Source: Nemertoderma westbladi
Taxonomy: Eukaryota > Xenacoelomorpha > Nemertodermatida > Nemertodermatidae
Length of the DNA: 64,000 nucleotides
Assembly (NCBI GenBank): GCA_032718475.1
Contig: JAUCBJ010000011.1
Span: forward strand, 1 to 64,000
Reading direction: 5' to 3'
Positions 11,406-23,964 of this stretch are shown in pieces; position 1 is the first letter of the stretch, and each line of letters starts with the position of its first letter. Under the pieces are notes generated by a model. That model was not told the origin of the DNA, did no database searches, and worked only from the letters and a program-made list of their open reading frames with translations. The position numbers and the translations under genes are program-made.

Positions 11406-13039
11406 ATCTGCTATATGAGTTTATCAATATTATAATGAGTTTATATATTAGGCTAGCGGGCGTCGCTGCCTACCCCTCTTTTGCCCCCGGACAGTGCCAG
11501 ATCCTCAGCGCCGATGTACCGTCGTCGCTGTGCTTTCGCCAACGATGTAGCTACACAACGACAACGATAACCGGCACAAGTCACTCCACTGTCCGTCCCA
11601 AAGGCTTAGATGTACTTCAGGTTCTTTCTGGAGAGTTAGGTCTACTTTCACAATTGCGACTCGCTACTGTAAACACACTTTAGCAGTAACATTCACCTAT
11701 AAATGCACAAATTCAACACAACTGTCACAAACTGTACACATTCGGGCCATTTGTCCGTTAGTCAGTGCCTTCCAGAATGTCACTTTATTTATTATGTATC
11801 CTTGGATACTAGCAGTGCGCTATTTATTCCCTATGCTATTCAATGGGGCAAGCTTTCTATTGTTCTTTTAACTCACTTCTAATTCTAGCGTGGTTGTTGC
11901 CATGGTGACATTATGGAAAGCTAGTGGTAGAATTAGGGTAATTCTCATGCATACAGATCTGGGATGCTATTTAATAGTAATTCTTTAATGGTCAATATCC
12001 TCTCTATACATGATTTTATGAATTTTATCGGCTATTGACTATATATTGGAGATTCTCGCACACTAATACACTTAATAGAGTGAATCTCTGCTCCCATGAT
12101 CTATTAATTAAAGGAATTTTGGGAATATTATAAATTGTATAAAAATGACAATTTATTAAATTCATTAAAAATATGAATTTAAATTTATTCCCGTAAATTT
12201 TATTATTCAATATTAAATAGACACAATTTTATTCCAAAACATGTCTGGGGACTGGGATCCTTGATTCTAGGAAATTGATCTTTTTAAGAATATCGGTAAG
12301 TGCTACGATATCTTAATAGACTAGAATTTTAAAGGATCTAAAATTTGACAGATTTTGTAAATATTAATGATTAATATTTAGGATGGGCACCAGTTTATTC
12401 CAGAACTTGTCTGGGGACGTTAACCACTGATTCTAGAATTTTGTCTTTCAAGTATATCGGTGGGTGCCGCGATATCTTAATCGACTAGAATTGCAGATGG
12501 TCAAAGGGTTTAACAGATTTATTTTGCGTTGTACGCTACTGTTAAAGGGACATCACGCTACTATATGTATTATTTAATATATGGTATGAGAGCAATATCG
12601 CACGAAGCAATGTCAGTGAGAAGAGGCAAGTCGTTTCCAAGGTCTACCCAGAGCTTGGTTTAGCCGAGACACGAGGATCTGAATTTTGCATTCCTAATAC
12701 TCTACTTACCAATAATACTTGAATATAGTAGGAGCTTTATTGTACTTTAATAAGTACGGATATTTCATCTTACTGTAGTTACGTATTTGTAATGTAATAC
12801 GGACAGTAAGGAAAGAGAAAAAGAATTATTTCTCGCCGTCGCACTAAATATATAATATATAAGTAATTAAATAATAAACGCAAATATATTGCACTAATCT
12901 ACTAAATAATCGCTAAAATAACATTCTACTAAATAAAATTAAAGAAAACGATTATAATAAAATTACGTAATAATACATACATAAATATAAAATGATAAGA
13001 ATATAAAATAATATGGTCACACACCCACTCCATACGCTA
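11406..13039. other. AT-rich non-coding part of the BEL/Pao element after pol
   Basis: No ORF is supported. It contains an imperfect direct duplication of about 130 bp: 12,228-12,350 and 12,390-12,520 share CTGGGGAC, GATTCTAG and CGATATCTTAAT in the same order. The rest is AT-rich filler. Confidence 0.5.
12228..12520. repeat. Imperfect direct duplication in the BEL/Pao 3' region
   Basis: Two diverged copies with offset about 160 bp. Shared words in the same order are TTTATTCCA, TGTCTGGGGAC, TTGATTCTAG/CTGATTCTAG and CGATATCTTAAT. Confidence 0.7.
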
Positions 13040-13798
13040 CTAAGCTGGGGAGTCCCTAGATGTTTGTTGGATTAGGGAGGTGGTCGTGGGAAGAGTATCT
13101 TGTCTTCCATAGTTTCCGGAGAGTTCTCTGTCTCTTTCCAGTAAACATAAACGACCAACTGGGCGGTTGAGCTGCTGTGTCTCGAAGACAATTCCCGGTT
13201 TCTTGAAGTTACGTCGCATGACGACGAGTTCTACCGATCGCACCAAACCGTCATCCGAGATGTGAGTCTCGATGATACGACCTGTCTGCCACTGCTTACG
13301 TGGAAGATCTGAATTCACAATAAGGACCATGTCTCCAGCACTGACGTTTTCTTGCTGCGCAAACCACTTAGTTCGAAGTTGTAGCGTGGGCAGATAATGT
13401 TTTTCGAAATGGTCAGCGAAACGACGGGATAACAATTGCATGAGTTGCCAAGTTTGCCGGCAGTATTCGTCTCCGTCTGTGATTTCCGATTGTGGGAGCA
13501 TGGCTACAGGTTTCTTCAGTAGGAAGTGCGCGGGTGTTAGCGCTTCCAGGGAATCGGGACTCGATGAGACTGGCATAAGCGGTCTCTCGTTGAGATAGGC
13601 GGTGATTTCCTCCATTAACGTCTGCAAAAGTTCGTCGGTGAGATACGCGCGGCACGGCACTATAAAGTGAAATGCGGTCTTCACACTTCTAATTAATCTC
13701 TCCCAACTTCCTCCCCACCAAGGGGCGTCGGCGGCGTTGAAGGTCCAGCTAGACGCTGTTACCCCCTTAGCTGATCGTCCACCTGTCTTTGGTTCCAA
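13040..13798 (-). CDS. pol: BEL/Pao pol, C-terminal integrase part (frameshifted)
   Basis: Continues the integrase in a different frame from the rest of pol. The segment APWWGGSWERLIRSVK holds the third catalytic acidic residue (the Glu of DDE). After it come the usual BEL/Pao integrase tail features: AYLNERPLMP, LTPAHFLL, and a C-terminal region with GDMVLIV and RKQWQTGRI. The change of frame around 13759-13798 falls between the second Asp and the Glu of the catalytic triad, so as read here the integrase cannot be made whole. Ends at 13040. Confidence 0.88.
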   Translation of the reverse strand: MEPKTGGRSAKGVTASSWTFNAADAPWWGGSWERLIRSVKTAFHFIVPCRAYLTDELLQTLMEEITAYLNERPLMPVSSSPDSLEALTPAHFLLKKPVAMLPQSEITDGDEYCRQTWQLMQLLSRRFADHFEKHYLPTLQLRTKWFAQQENVSAGDMVLIVNSDLPRKQWQTGRIIETHISDDGLVRSVELVVMRRNFKKPGIVFETQQLNRPVGRLCLLERDRELSGNYGRQDTLPTTTSLIQQTSRDSPA

Positions 13799-16700
13799 TC
13801 TTTGACGTAAGCTTTGATTTCATTGTTGGCACCAATGAAGTTTGTTCCCTTATCAGATCTCATCGTGTTACTAGTGCCAAAGCGAGCGATCTGTCGTCGT
13901 AAGCTTAATAGGAAGCTGTTGGTAGACAAATCGTTCACCATATCGAGATGGATAGCTCTACAAGTCATACAAACAAAGATGACACACCATCTCTTGACTA
14001 TGGTCCTAGCACGATATACTTCAATAGGGCCAAATAAATCTACACCGGTATTAGTAAAGGGTGGTTCATAGAAGCTTACTTGTTCCCTAGGTAATTCTGC
14101 CTCTCGCTGTGTTAAAGGCCTACTGAATGCTTTCCTACAGGGTATACAGTTCCTAAGAACTTGGTTCAGAGCACTACGGGGTTTATAGAAATAATAGCGA
14201 GTTCGAATTTCGCTAAGAACTCGTTCTCTACCAGCATGATAAAGTTTGCTGTGAACATCTACAATCATCTTGACTTGTATTTCAAGATTTCTAATTAGTA
14301 TGGGAAACTTAGTGTCAAAGGATAATGGAGCATTCGTTAATCTTCCTCCAACACGTATCAACCCATCTATCATTGTGCTAGAGAAACGATCCCTTAAGCG
14401 CATCTGTGGATTTCTCAACAACAGGAAATACTTATCGGAATCATCATAGCATTGCAGGAGTCTCAGCATCTGCTTGTTGGTTTCTTCATGCTCCTGATAA
14501 CTGATCTTCTCCTTCAGAAACCTGTCGGATATCTTATATTTGGGAAGATCTTTAACAACATGGACCTGCACTGATGTCAGCGGAGCGGTATCACTATTGG
14601 TCTTCATCCCGGAGTAGTGATGGTGAAAACATCTTTTTAAATATGTAACGGCTTTACAGAGCCGATTCCAGGAACTGTAGTGATGTATCGCTCTCTGCAG
14701 GAGAGGTGAGAGTCTTTGCGAGACGTCTGGTATTACAGATTTCCAATCCTTCTCACGGATTTCTACAACAGACTTATTTATGGCTGTGGGTTTCTGATCC
14801 AAAGCGTCGTCTCCGGAAGTATGTAGTACAGACAGATCTACCGTAGGTTTAAATAACTTCGATTTACTCGCCCGAGTTTTAGGTTTGACTTTCTCCGCTC
14901 CCTTGGCCTGTCTGATCTCTGCCGTAGTAAGATGAGGAGGCCATTCTTCTTCTTCTTTGTAGAGGAAGTCGGGTCCACCTAGCCAGTCTGGAGTATCTAC
15001 CAGTTCCTGTGGAGTAGCTCCCCTGGAGGCGATGTCTGCTGGATTGATCGTTCCGGGGCAATGTCTCCATTGATCAATCTTCGTGCGACTAAGTATAATG
15101 GCTACTCTGTTGGTAACGAAGACGGTGAACTGACAGACTTCATTGGTTATATACTCCAACACGAGTAAAGCATCGGTCCAATAGACAGTTTTCTCCAGTG
15201 GATAGTCGATCTGTTCTGTTACATTCCGGCCGATGGCTGTAGCGTATAGAGCCGCTTTTAACTCCGCTCGAGGAACTTTCAACTTGTTGTTTATCAATGC
15301 CTTAGAGGTAACCAAGGCGACTTTGATTCCATCCGGAGTTTCCACTCTTAGGTAGGCTACTATACCTATTCCCATATCGCTGGCATCTCCAAACACATGG
15401 AGTTGATAGGAATACGTAGGGAGAACATGACCAAAATATGAACGGGAAATTATAAAGTTCTCGATGGCTGGTAGAGAATCTTCCCATTTCATCCACTTCT
15501 TTAATAATTCTCCCTTAAGTGGATCGTCCCATGAGTGGTTTTCAAGCCACATTTGTTGTACTAAACTCCGAGCAATCAATATAACTGGGCTAATAAATCC
15601 CAATGGATCGAAATAAGTACTCAGGATACTTAAACAAATCCGTTTAGTCCGAACTGGATTATCCCGCTGTTTTAGCTGGAAAAACAGGATATCTCTCTCT
15701 GTGTCCCATTTCAAACCAAGGGTCTTGGTTTCTGGAAGATCATCTTTGATTAGATCTAGGTCTTTCGCTCCTCGATCTTCTACCGGGATCGACTCCAGAA
15801 ACTCACGGGAGTTGCTGGTGAATTTAGTTAATCGAAATCCACCTCTTTTTAAGCACTCTACCATTCCTTTAGCGACATCAATGGCTTCTTCGACTGATGG
15901 AAGGGACTTTAGGTTGTCGTCCATGTATATATCCCGTTTGATGTTGTCAATCACCTCTTTAGAGAAGGCTTCTCGGTTGTCATCCGCAGTGGTGCGCACC
16001 ACTGAACAGGCGTTTGAAGGGCTTGAGATTATCCCAAAAGCCTGGATGGTCATCCAGTACTCCACCGGTTTCTGGTTGAGGTCTCCTTCAGGCCACCACA
16101 GAAATCGTAGGCTATCTCGATCCCTATCCAGCGCCTTGACTTGTAAGAACATGCCTTCTATATCTGAGGCGAAAGCGATTGAATATTGTCTTAATCTTAA
16201 GAGTATTCCCAACAAGGATTGGAGTAAGTTGGGTCCGGGTAACAATTCGGAATTAAGGGATTGGCCCATATAGAGGGCAGAGCCGTCAAACACCACTCGT
16301 ACCTCATGGGGTTTACCGGGTTTGGGAACGTAATGGTGAGTTAAATAATACGTTCTCTCAGTTATAGGTGTTTCTTCCGGTACTCGCTCCGCATATCCCT
16401 TGCTAATAAATTTCCTCAACTGCGTTTGATACATTTCTTTAGCTGAAGAATTTGCCGTAAGGCGTCGATGTAGTTGAGCAATTCTTTTCTCCGCCAAGGG
16501 TCTGCTGTTTATGAACTTTGGTTCTCGCTTTCTGAAAGGTAGACCGATTTCATATCTACCTTGATCTTTAAGAAAACGTGTAGTTGTCTCTTGGATCTGC
16601 TTGGCTCTTTCTTCTTCTACCGATAGGGCCTTATTGTAGGAATTGGGCTCTACAGCCTCTTGAGTAAAGAATCGTACGGCGTGTTCATCCCGAGCCTTGG

Positions 16701-17520
16701 CATTACAACGTTCAATGACGTCATTCAGTTCGTCGTTATAGTCGTCTCGTTCTGATGGATGAAGGAGCTGACATAAGTTCACTTGGTTTTGCCAAGTCTC
16801 GTTTACCTTAAGGAGATCAATGGTATTCTCCTCGTCGAAGAGTAGGTGGATATCGTCGTTATCTGAGGAGTATGGTGTTCCCTCAGTGGGATCGTCTAAC
16901 TCACTGCTCTCAACTTCCCATTCTCTTACTTGATATACCTGATCTTTCGGTAATCTTTCCATGAGAGTTCTACGGGAAGGGCCAGTAAAGTACCAACCCA
17001 CTCTAGTTCTTCCCGCATAAGCTTGTAGTGGTTGCGGTTGAGCAGGCCGTTTCTCCAATGTCTCGAGCGCTTCATGCGCGTTTTGACCGATGAGTATTTG
17101 CACTCCAGGGTAATCGGTGTTGAATCTAGGTATTTAGAGCTGCTGGGTGAAATCGTCCTCATCCCAGTTATAAGGTTCCACTTGGCTGGTAGCGAAGTTC
17201 TTTATCGCCACCATTTTTACTGACCTTATACTATGTTCTCCTAGTTCATCCTGGGGGGTGGACAACGCACCTACATAATAATCCGCTATTACTGTAGATT
17301 TCCAAACCTGCATAATTCCTGACATGTTTAGCTTAGTTCGGAACTTGGGTTGTCCAGCAAAGATGTCTTCGGCTAGTTCTTTGTCGATGAATGTTCCTGT
17401 GCTATCGGAGTCAAGGAGGGCGTTCACTATATAACTCCTTTTAGGTCCGTGGACCCTTAACTGTACTACAGGAAATTCTCGGATTCCTACATTGGAAGTT
17501 GGCGCCTTCCAAGATGGTTG
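13759..17520 (-). CDS. pol: BEL/Pao pol: protease, reverse transcriptase, RNase H, integrase (N part)
   Basis: The frame continues directly from gag past a TGA (17523-17521). It first gives an aspartic protease whose active site reads LLDSDSTGTF, where a D-S/T-G triplet is expected, so the Gly is replaced by Asp. A TAA at 17136-17134 interrupts the frame, which then continues to 13759. Reverse transcriptase follows: VRVVFDGSA, SDIEGMFLQV, and the catalytic YMDD at 15927-15916. The region with HVFGDASDMGIGIVAYL (about 15,380) and PRAELKAALYA is the A17/RNase H part typical of BEL/Pao. The integrase zinc motif HX..H..CX2C (HSKLYHAGRER...CIPCRKAF) and the first two catalytic Asp (in GVDLFGP and MRSDKGTNF) close the frame. 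The polyprotein is replicative, but this copy is damaged. Confidence 0.93.
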
Positions 17521-20397
17521 TCAATCAGAAGTAGTTAGGGTGAGGTCGCTGTCTGTGTCTTTTTCATACGTAAGTGCTCGATACACTGCGGTATTTATCA
17601 TGTAACAGGATTCATCTTCGTCGGAGAATTCATCCGTATAGAATCCTTCCATCTCAGAACTTTGGTCAGTGTCGTTCACATCACTGAATTGGACATGTAG
17701 TTCGGAATCACTTACCTGACTCGGACTGTTTCGTTCGAATTCAGTGTGCAACAAGATATGATGTTTCGCACCGCACTTTGCACACCTTGTGTCGGAGTAA
17801 CAGGTTCGCCGTTGGTGTCCTTGTCTGAGGCAATTATAACACAACCGCTTATCCCACATGACTTCCCGTCTCTCCGTTAATGATTTCTTCAGGAATTCAT
17901 CACACATATTCAAACGGTGGGTCCCGTCACATAGCACACATTTCGGTTTGATGTTACTTACCTTATTTTGAATAACATTGTGCACACTCGTTCTTTCTTC
18001 GGGCTTTCTCACCTGAATTCTCTTAGGAGACGTAGGAGGAGTTTTTCTTACCTGTTCTCTCCTGTCATTGGCTCGAGACTTGAATTTACTTACCTGTTCT
18101 TTAGGCGTTTTATTGACATAATAAGATCTTTCAGTGTCTTTCCCGCTATCCTCTCCTTGAGAAGTCTGGCTTTCGCCGTCGTCGGTATAACACACTGGTG
18201 TTACTTTTCTCCTAGAAACGGGTTTCTCACTTACCTTGTTTTCCGGTGTCTTCTCTCTGGATTTCCTTAGGAGCTGTAATTTCACTTCTCCATCTAAGAA
18301 TGACATGGTAGGGTCTCGTCGTTGTTGTTCCATCATATATAACACTTTCTTATCCCAGCGTGTACCTACTCCACCCTTCGGTAAAGTAGAAGCCACGGCT
18401 CCAATAACCATAGAACTCTGATATTCATGAGACTTACCTAACCAATCTAATTGTCTACAGATCTCTTGAATCTCATCGGAAAACTCTATTATCCCAGTTG
18501 CCAACGTTGTAGCGGGCGGACGAGGGACAACGGGCGACAAATCATTAATATTTCGCTCGGAGTCCAAGACATAAACTGTCTCATGGGCTGTTCTGCTGGG
18601 CACAGGTAGCTTAGTGCTATGCAAAGAGAATTTAGAGGTAGGTTCTGGGAGTACAGGTGTCTCTATCACCGAAGGGGTGGCTTCGGGAACAGGCCTAATT
18701 ATTTCAGGCTCATCTACTATAGTAGGGAGTCTGTCTATTTTAATAATTTGGTCTATGGGTTCTGTACTACCTAAGTCTGTGCTAGTTAGTTGTTTTCGAA
18801 CAGCTGGGGGCAAATCAGGCAATTTCTGACGGTGGGACATTCTTCTACGTCTGCTGAGACGAGATCTATTTCCTCCACCTTCAGTATCGGTGGTATCGCC
18901 TTCCTCAGATGATGTATATCCCTGTCTTTTGGGAGTAGATCGACTCATCATCTGCATTTGACTAGCTGTTAACTGTTTATTTATGCAGTCTTGATTCTCT
19001 TGAATATTTTCCAACTCTAGTTGTGTGGTCTCTTCAGCTGCTCTTCATTCTGCTTCTGCCACTGCTCGCTTTCTTTCTGCTTCTACTGCTGCCGCTGCCG
19101 CTTTTCTTTCTGATTCTGCCACTGCCGCTGCTGCTTTTCTTTCTGATTCTGCCGCTGCCGCTGCCGCTTTTCTATCCACTTCTGCCGCTTTTCTTTCTGC
19201 TTCTGCCTCTGCTGCTGCTATCTTTCTGTCTTCTATACGTTTTTTCTTTACTTGTTCTTCTTGGACTCTAGTGATGCGGAGACGTTCATCAAATTTAGCT
19301 TGGTTCGCAGCTCTCATATCCGCATCGATTGCGTCCAACACAAGCTTGGCTCCTTCACTGTTAGGGCTAAGTCCATCTAGCCTTCTCCTCAACTCTTCAT
19401 CTCCTACAAAACGTTGATAGTCCGACAGATAGATGTCAATAGCATCCCTCTTATGCGGTTTCTCTACCGTCGCTTCACTTTCCACTTGGGAAAATGTAGC
19501 GTCTGTGGATTCTCCATGGATTGAGCGCTCAGCTAACTGAGATTTCCAAGGGGCAGTTCTTTGAACTTGGAGACTCACCCGCTGTAACCAAGTCTTTACG
19601 GCAACTTGCAACGACGTGTCTTGTCTTCTTTTCGAAGCCTCCTCAAAGGCCGATAGGATTAGTCTGATTCTTAGAATTCTTTCTCGAACTTGATAAAGCA
19701 GCTCTCCCTGCTCTTGAGGTCCTTGTGGTTGTCTAAACAATTGTTCTTCTAATCGCTCCATGGAGCCGAAGAATCCCTGTACGTATCCGGCTGCGGACCA
19801 CTTCCACACAGCTGGATCGATGGTTTCCATGGTTACTCCCATCCTGTGTATGTCTTCCCAGGCAGCTTCCGATAAGTCAAACGGGAGTCCGGGTCCGGGG
19901 AAGTTCCATTGCGACTCGACAATAGACTTCAGTTCTTCCCTTGTGTATACCGCATAACTATCCTTAGTCGATCTCTTACTTCTCGCCCAATCAATCTGGT
20001 GTTCCTCCACCGCAATCAACAACCTAGTGAGTACGGCTGCAGGAAGGATGAGAAGGGGATCCGAATAAACCGCATCTGTCATCTTTGCTCCGTGCTCGGG
20101 TGTCAGCTCTACAGTATCCGCACTACTGTAGCTGTCGGGCCGCTGAGAAATAAGTTCTCGGCTCGAGTGTTGCTGCTGTTCCGCTGCTTCTTGGTCCCGC
20201 TTGACCTGAGCTCGAGTGCCTATGATAGACCTACGGTGTTGGACTAGCCTAGGGTCTGATACTACTACTGGAGGGATGATCTTTCTTACAGTAGGAGGTG
20301 AGTTGAACTTCGGTCTCACACGTTCCACACTCCTGTCTGGGTCACAGATGGTCGTATCTAGGAGACTGTCTGACAGGTTTTGCTTTGTGTCAGACAT
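17521..20397 (-). CDS. gag: BEL/Pao gag (one internal stop)
   Basis: It starts at the ATG at 20397. A helical N-terminal region (FPGPGLPFDL, GFFGSMERLEEQLF) leads to a long Ala/Glu/Lys coiled coil (repeats of AAAESERK). An in-frame TGA lies at 19047-19045; it could be a decayed Arg CGA. The same frame continues with a Ser/Pro-rich middle, LDWLGKSHEYQSSMVIGAV, and a C-terminal cluster of zinc units typical of BEL/Pao Gag: CVLCDGTHRLNMC, CYNCLRQGHQRRTC and CAKCGAKHH (17,750-17,945). It packages RNA and forms the particle core. The frame ends with TGA at 17523-17521, followed by CAA CCA and then pol without change of frame. This suggests stop-codon readthrough for Gag-Pol. The ORF opposite the coiled coil (19025-19417) is a shadow. 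Confidence 0.9.
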
Positions 20398-20519
20398 GTT
20401 TGTTTGTACAGTTGAATGCCTACTGCTATGTTACAGTTAAAGCAAATCTAGTAATTCAGTATCAACTGATAGCCTAGTAATTAATTACCGATATCGTCAC
20501 TGAATGTAACTTGATATAT

Positions 20520-20905
20520 ATATAATATATTAGAATACCGGTATGCTTATAGTATATATAAGTATTATTACAGACTAGGTTTGTCACAGAATACCTGTAT
20601 GTAATTTCTGCACAAATATATATAAATATATAATAGGCCTATCGTGAATACCGGTATACAGCTTACACTTATAGTATATATAAGTATAATTATAAACTAG
20701 AATTAATTACAGAATACCGGTATAATTTCAGCCTAGATTTATAAATATATAATAGGTCTATCGTGAATACCGGTATACAGCTTACACTTATAATATATAT
20801 AAGTATAATTATGAACTAGAATTAATTACAGAATACCGGTATGATTTCAGCCTAAATTTATAGAAATAAATATAATAAGCCTATGTTAAATACCGGTATG
20901 TCAAT
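20520..20905. repeat. Tandem repeat, ~117 bp x 3, in the BEL/Pao leader
   Basis: Units share ATACCGGTAT, TATATATAAGTAT, AATTAATTACAGAATACC and AATATATAATAGG with minor changes. Confidence 0.75.
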
Positions 20906-21859
20906 TATTTTGGAATAATTGAATTTCTGAATTTTAGGGGTTACTTGGTTACTTTAACTTACTTTATTACCGTTATTTAAGCAGTAGTCCAACTGATATT
21001 AAGACCTAATTGTTGTATGGCAGGCCTACTATTTATAAATCGTTTGAGTTGATTTATAATATATATACCCGTTTAATGGGTTTTGTCAATATTTGAAATA
21101 AATGTTATTATTTCTGGGGGAGTCACTACACAGAAGCTGTACGCTCTCAGTGGAGTGCTACTTGTTGGACACTAAAACAAATAATTCTAATTTACCTAAG
21201 TTACTTAATACTACAAATTACGTACAATTCTGGGTGAGATTACAATCTCTAAATAAACACAAAAATTACACGTACGAATTTTTAGGGTAATTTTACAAGA
21301 AGTCTACAAACCAGCCTAACAAAGGGTTAGAATATCTGGTTATTACAACGGACAGGGTACTACGGTATTTGAAAATAATAAGTAGTAGTAAATATACTGC
21401 GTTGTCCAGATAGGAAAAATACCACCGTCTGACGACTTATAGCCGTATCGCTATAAATACTACGTTATGTATCACGGAGTGTTCCTACCTAGAAGTTAAT
21501 TACCGCGGTCTACCAGAACCAACGTGCCTATTAACCACTTTACAACACAAATATACCGTCTACACACTAATTGCCTTCGGAAAGCACTGTACACTAAACC
21601 CTAAATTAGGTACAAGTACTTATACAACAAATAATCAGTAGTTAAAAATACTTGAACAGCTAAAAGAACCACGGTATCTGCTGGAGTGACCGGGGCACAA
21701 AATCACCAGTCTTTACCTACGCCAAGCAGCCCTGATGTAGTACCGGGGTTAATTTAACTATAACGGTATATATAACAAGCACAATTACTGTAGGAATAAA
21801 CTTGGGGATATGAATGTTGCGAATAATCGCATAAACTCTGAATAATAAATATTACAGTA

Positions 21860-22390
21860 CAGACTATTCAAACAAAATGCAGACCAAATACCGACAGACT
21901 ACTATCAAGCCTAAACAAACTACGGTATATGCAGACTCCGAAATGGTTAGTTAGTATGCGTTCTAACCGAGTAGTACGACTTATTCTTTCGAGGGGGTTT
22001 ACCTCACAGCACTGGAAGCCCCTACGTTCCCAACTGGCACTTTATCGGACATACACTCTACACACACCGAAATCTTTTCAGACCTAACAACAGCCAGTCA
22101 AAATCCAGCCTACAAATTATCTAAATAAGAAATATTACGCTACCCGTACAGACTACACAAACAAAGTACAGACCAAACGCTGGCAGACTACTATCAAGCC
22201 TAAATATACTACAGTATATGCAGACTCCGAAATGGTTAGTTAGTATGCGTTCTAACCGAGTAGTACGACTTATTCTTTCGAGGGGGTTTACCTCACAGCA
22301 CTGGAAGCCCCTACGTTCCCAACTAGTACTTTTTCGGACATACGCTCTACACACACTACAGTCCCTTCAGACTTAACAACAGTCCAGCCT
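21860..22390. repeat. Direct duplication, offset 289 bp, in the BEL/Pao leader
   Basis: The two copies both contain AGTACGACTTATTCTTTCGA and CTCACAGCACTGGAAGCCCC at the same spacing, with few differences. Confidence 0.85.
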
Positions 22391-22680
22391 ACAAATTATC
22401 TGTACAATCTGAGCAGGCTTACACGCCTTCTGCTCAATATTGGCCTACAAATAAATAAAACTGACAGAAATAAGTAAAATCTCAATAAAAAACCAGGGCG
22501 GGCCCTCCCTGATTCAATATTAAGGCCTACCGGTATATAATTATCAAATCGAATAATACTGCTGTACCTGTACTACTGTAGGTACCGGTCCGGGTGGTTA
22601 GGTAGTCAGGCCTACTAGGTACCGGTTAACCGGTACTTCAGCTTTATTTCCTACTGCAATACAGAAGCTATATCTGTTAT

Positions 22681-23858
22681 TGTTCGCGCTTTTAGACCTT
22701 TAGCAGTTTAACCTGCCAAATTTGGATGTCTTCTAGATAATAAATCGTCTTTAGCCTATGACAAGTATTTGATACACTACATTAGCCGAAGCCAGTCTAT
22801 GCGCGACCATTCACCCGCTGGATATACCCGGGAGACTGGATTCGGAAGCCCAACTGTATTGCGGTGTAGGCCTACTGTATTATTCGACTGATCTTAATAT
22901 ATAATCTCTGACAAATATTATTCACTTTCGGGAAATATTAACAGTTCCTTTAGGACGTGGTGCTCTAAATATGTAAACAGAGTTATGACTTAAACTAGAC
23001 ACAACGGGAAGGCTATAGATTCACGTATATGGCGCATTCTTTAGGAGATGCTTTGTTATCAGTCACAATCATACACAATACTGCACAATGCTGCACACCG
23101 ATCTGCCGACCTTCACTAATTTTAGTCACATATAAAGAGAACAACAACCAATACATGTAGTGCCTATGAAATAGCATTAGATTCACTTCAAAACCACTTT
23201 AATGTAAGTCGCAATCGTTATATGTAACTGGTCTCTCTTACCTTCAGTATATCAAGAAGATTGAGGGTTTGTAATTATTTATCGGTATTCCAAATATAAT
23301 AATATTCCATCAACAGATATAATGAATAACCGACAGTAAATAGCAGTAAAAATGCGGTGTTTGTAGTTGACAATATGATTAGGTGAGTGAGTTGTGAGAT
23401 GCGATAACAGATATACGTTCTATAATTAAGCCTACTAATGTTGGGCTAAAGACTGAAAACACAGAGATTCCAAAAGCCGGTCTTCTAGGCTCAGGACAAA
23501 ATGTAAACATTGACCCATAATGCATTGCGCGATTTCCCGGAGGTTTCTGTACAAAAAGCAGGAGAATCGCTCTGATTGGTTGACCGAACAAAGAAACACC
23601 AGAGAACAAGGAAAAAGCTACACGTGTACAGCTCAGCTGTTAGCTGTCGTTATAGTAACTACACTGTTTCAAGAGGATCTAGCGCATTGCGTCATAGAAT
23701 TGCTAATTATGTCCGCTAAAGTACACATACAGAAGAAATGGCTTTCTACGTCCCCTAAAACACCAGTACAGTAAGGATACGGCTTTTTATGCCTGTTAAA
23801 CCAACTACAGAGTACTTTACGGGGAAAATAACCGGCTAATTCCGCAAAAGCTTTTACA
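22681..23858 (-). repeat. 5' LTR of the BEL/Pao element (right copy)
   Basis: 1178 bp, gapless match to 7179-8356. It lies upstream of gag in the minus-strand sense, so it is the promoter-bearing 5' LTR. Short frames inside it mirror those in the other copy and are not genes. Confidence 0.92.
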
Positions 23859-23863
23859 AGGAC
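23859..23863. repeat. Target-site duplication AGGAC, right
   Basis: Identical to 7174-7178; directly follows the last base of the right LTR. Confidence 0.9.
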
Positions 23864-23964
23864 TGGTGTAACCGTATGGGCAGGGGGGGGGGGGGGTAAT
23901 AATAATACGTTAGAAGGCATTAATATTAATAGTACCGTAGTAGACAACCCTAATCAAACTTTCA

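Larger units (their letters stand above)
20398..22680. other. Leader of the BEL/Pao element, with two sets of tandem duplications
   Basis: 2.3 kb between the 5' LTR and gag with no supported ORF. It includes three ~117 bp tandem units at 20,520-20,905 (sharing AATACCGGTAT and TATATATAAGTAT). It also includes a 289 bp-offset duplication covering about 21,860-22,090 and 22,140-22,390 (sharing GCAGACTCCGAAATGGTTAG, at 21931 and 22220). These may belong to regulatory or packaging sequence, but nothing shows that directly. Confidence 0.7.
7179..23858 (-). mobile_element. BEL/Pao LTR retrotransposon, 16,680 bp, complete with both LTRs
   Basis: Two direct repeats of exactly 1178 bp (7179-8356 and 22681-23858) begin TG and end CA. 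They are flanked by the same 5 bp, AGGAC (7174-7178 and 23859-23863), as expected for a target duplication. All element genes are on the minus strand: gag from 20397, pol to 13040, then extra ORFs. A purine-rich GGGAGCGG lies directly before the 3' LTR in the element's sense (8357-8364 on plus), a likely polypurine tract. I found no convincing TGG-type primer-binding site next to 22680. I counted 16 substitutions between the LTRs (about 1.4%), so the insertion is fairly young. About 16.7 kb is long for BEL/Pao; the excess is a 2.3 kb leader and a 4.7 kb 3' region. Confidence 0.93.

Noticed and set aside
19023-19417. Plus-strand frames rich in Leu or Ala/Ser
   Set aside because: Antisense of the Ala/Glu coiled coil of gag.
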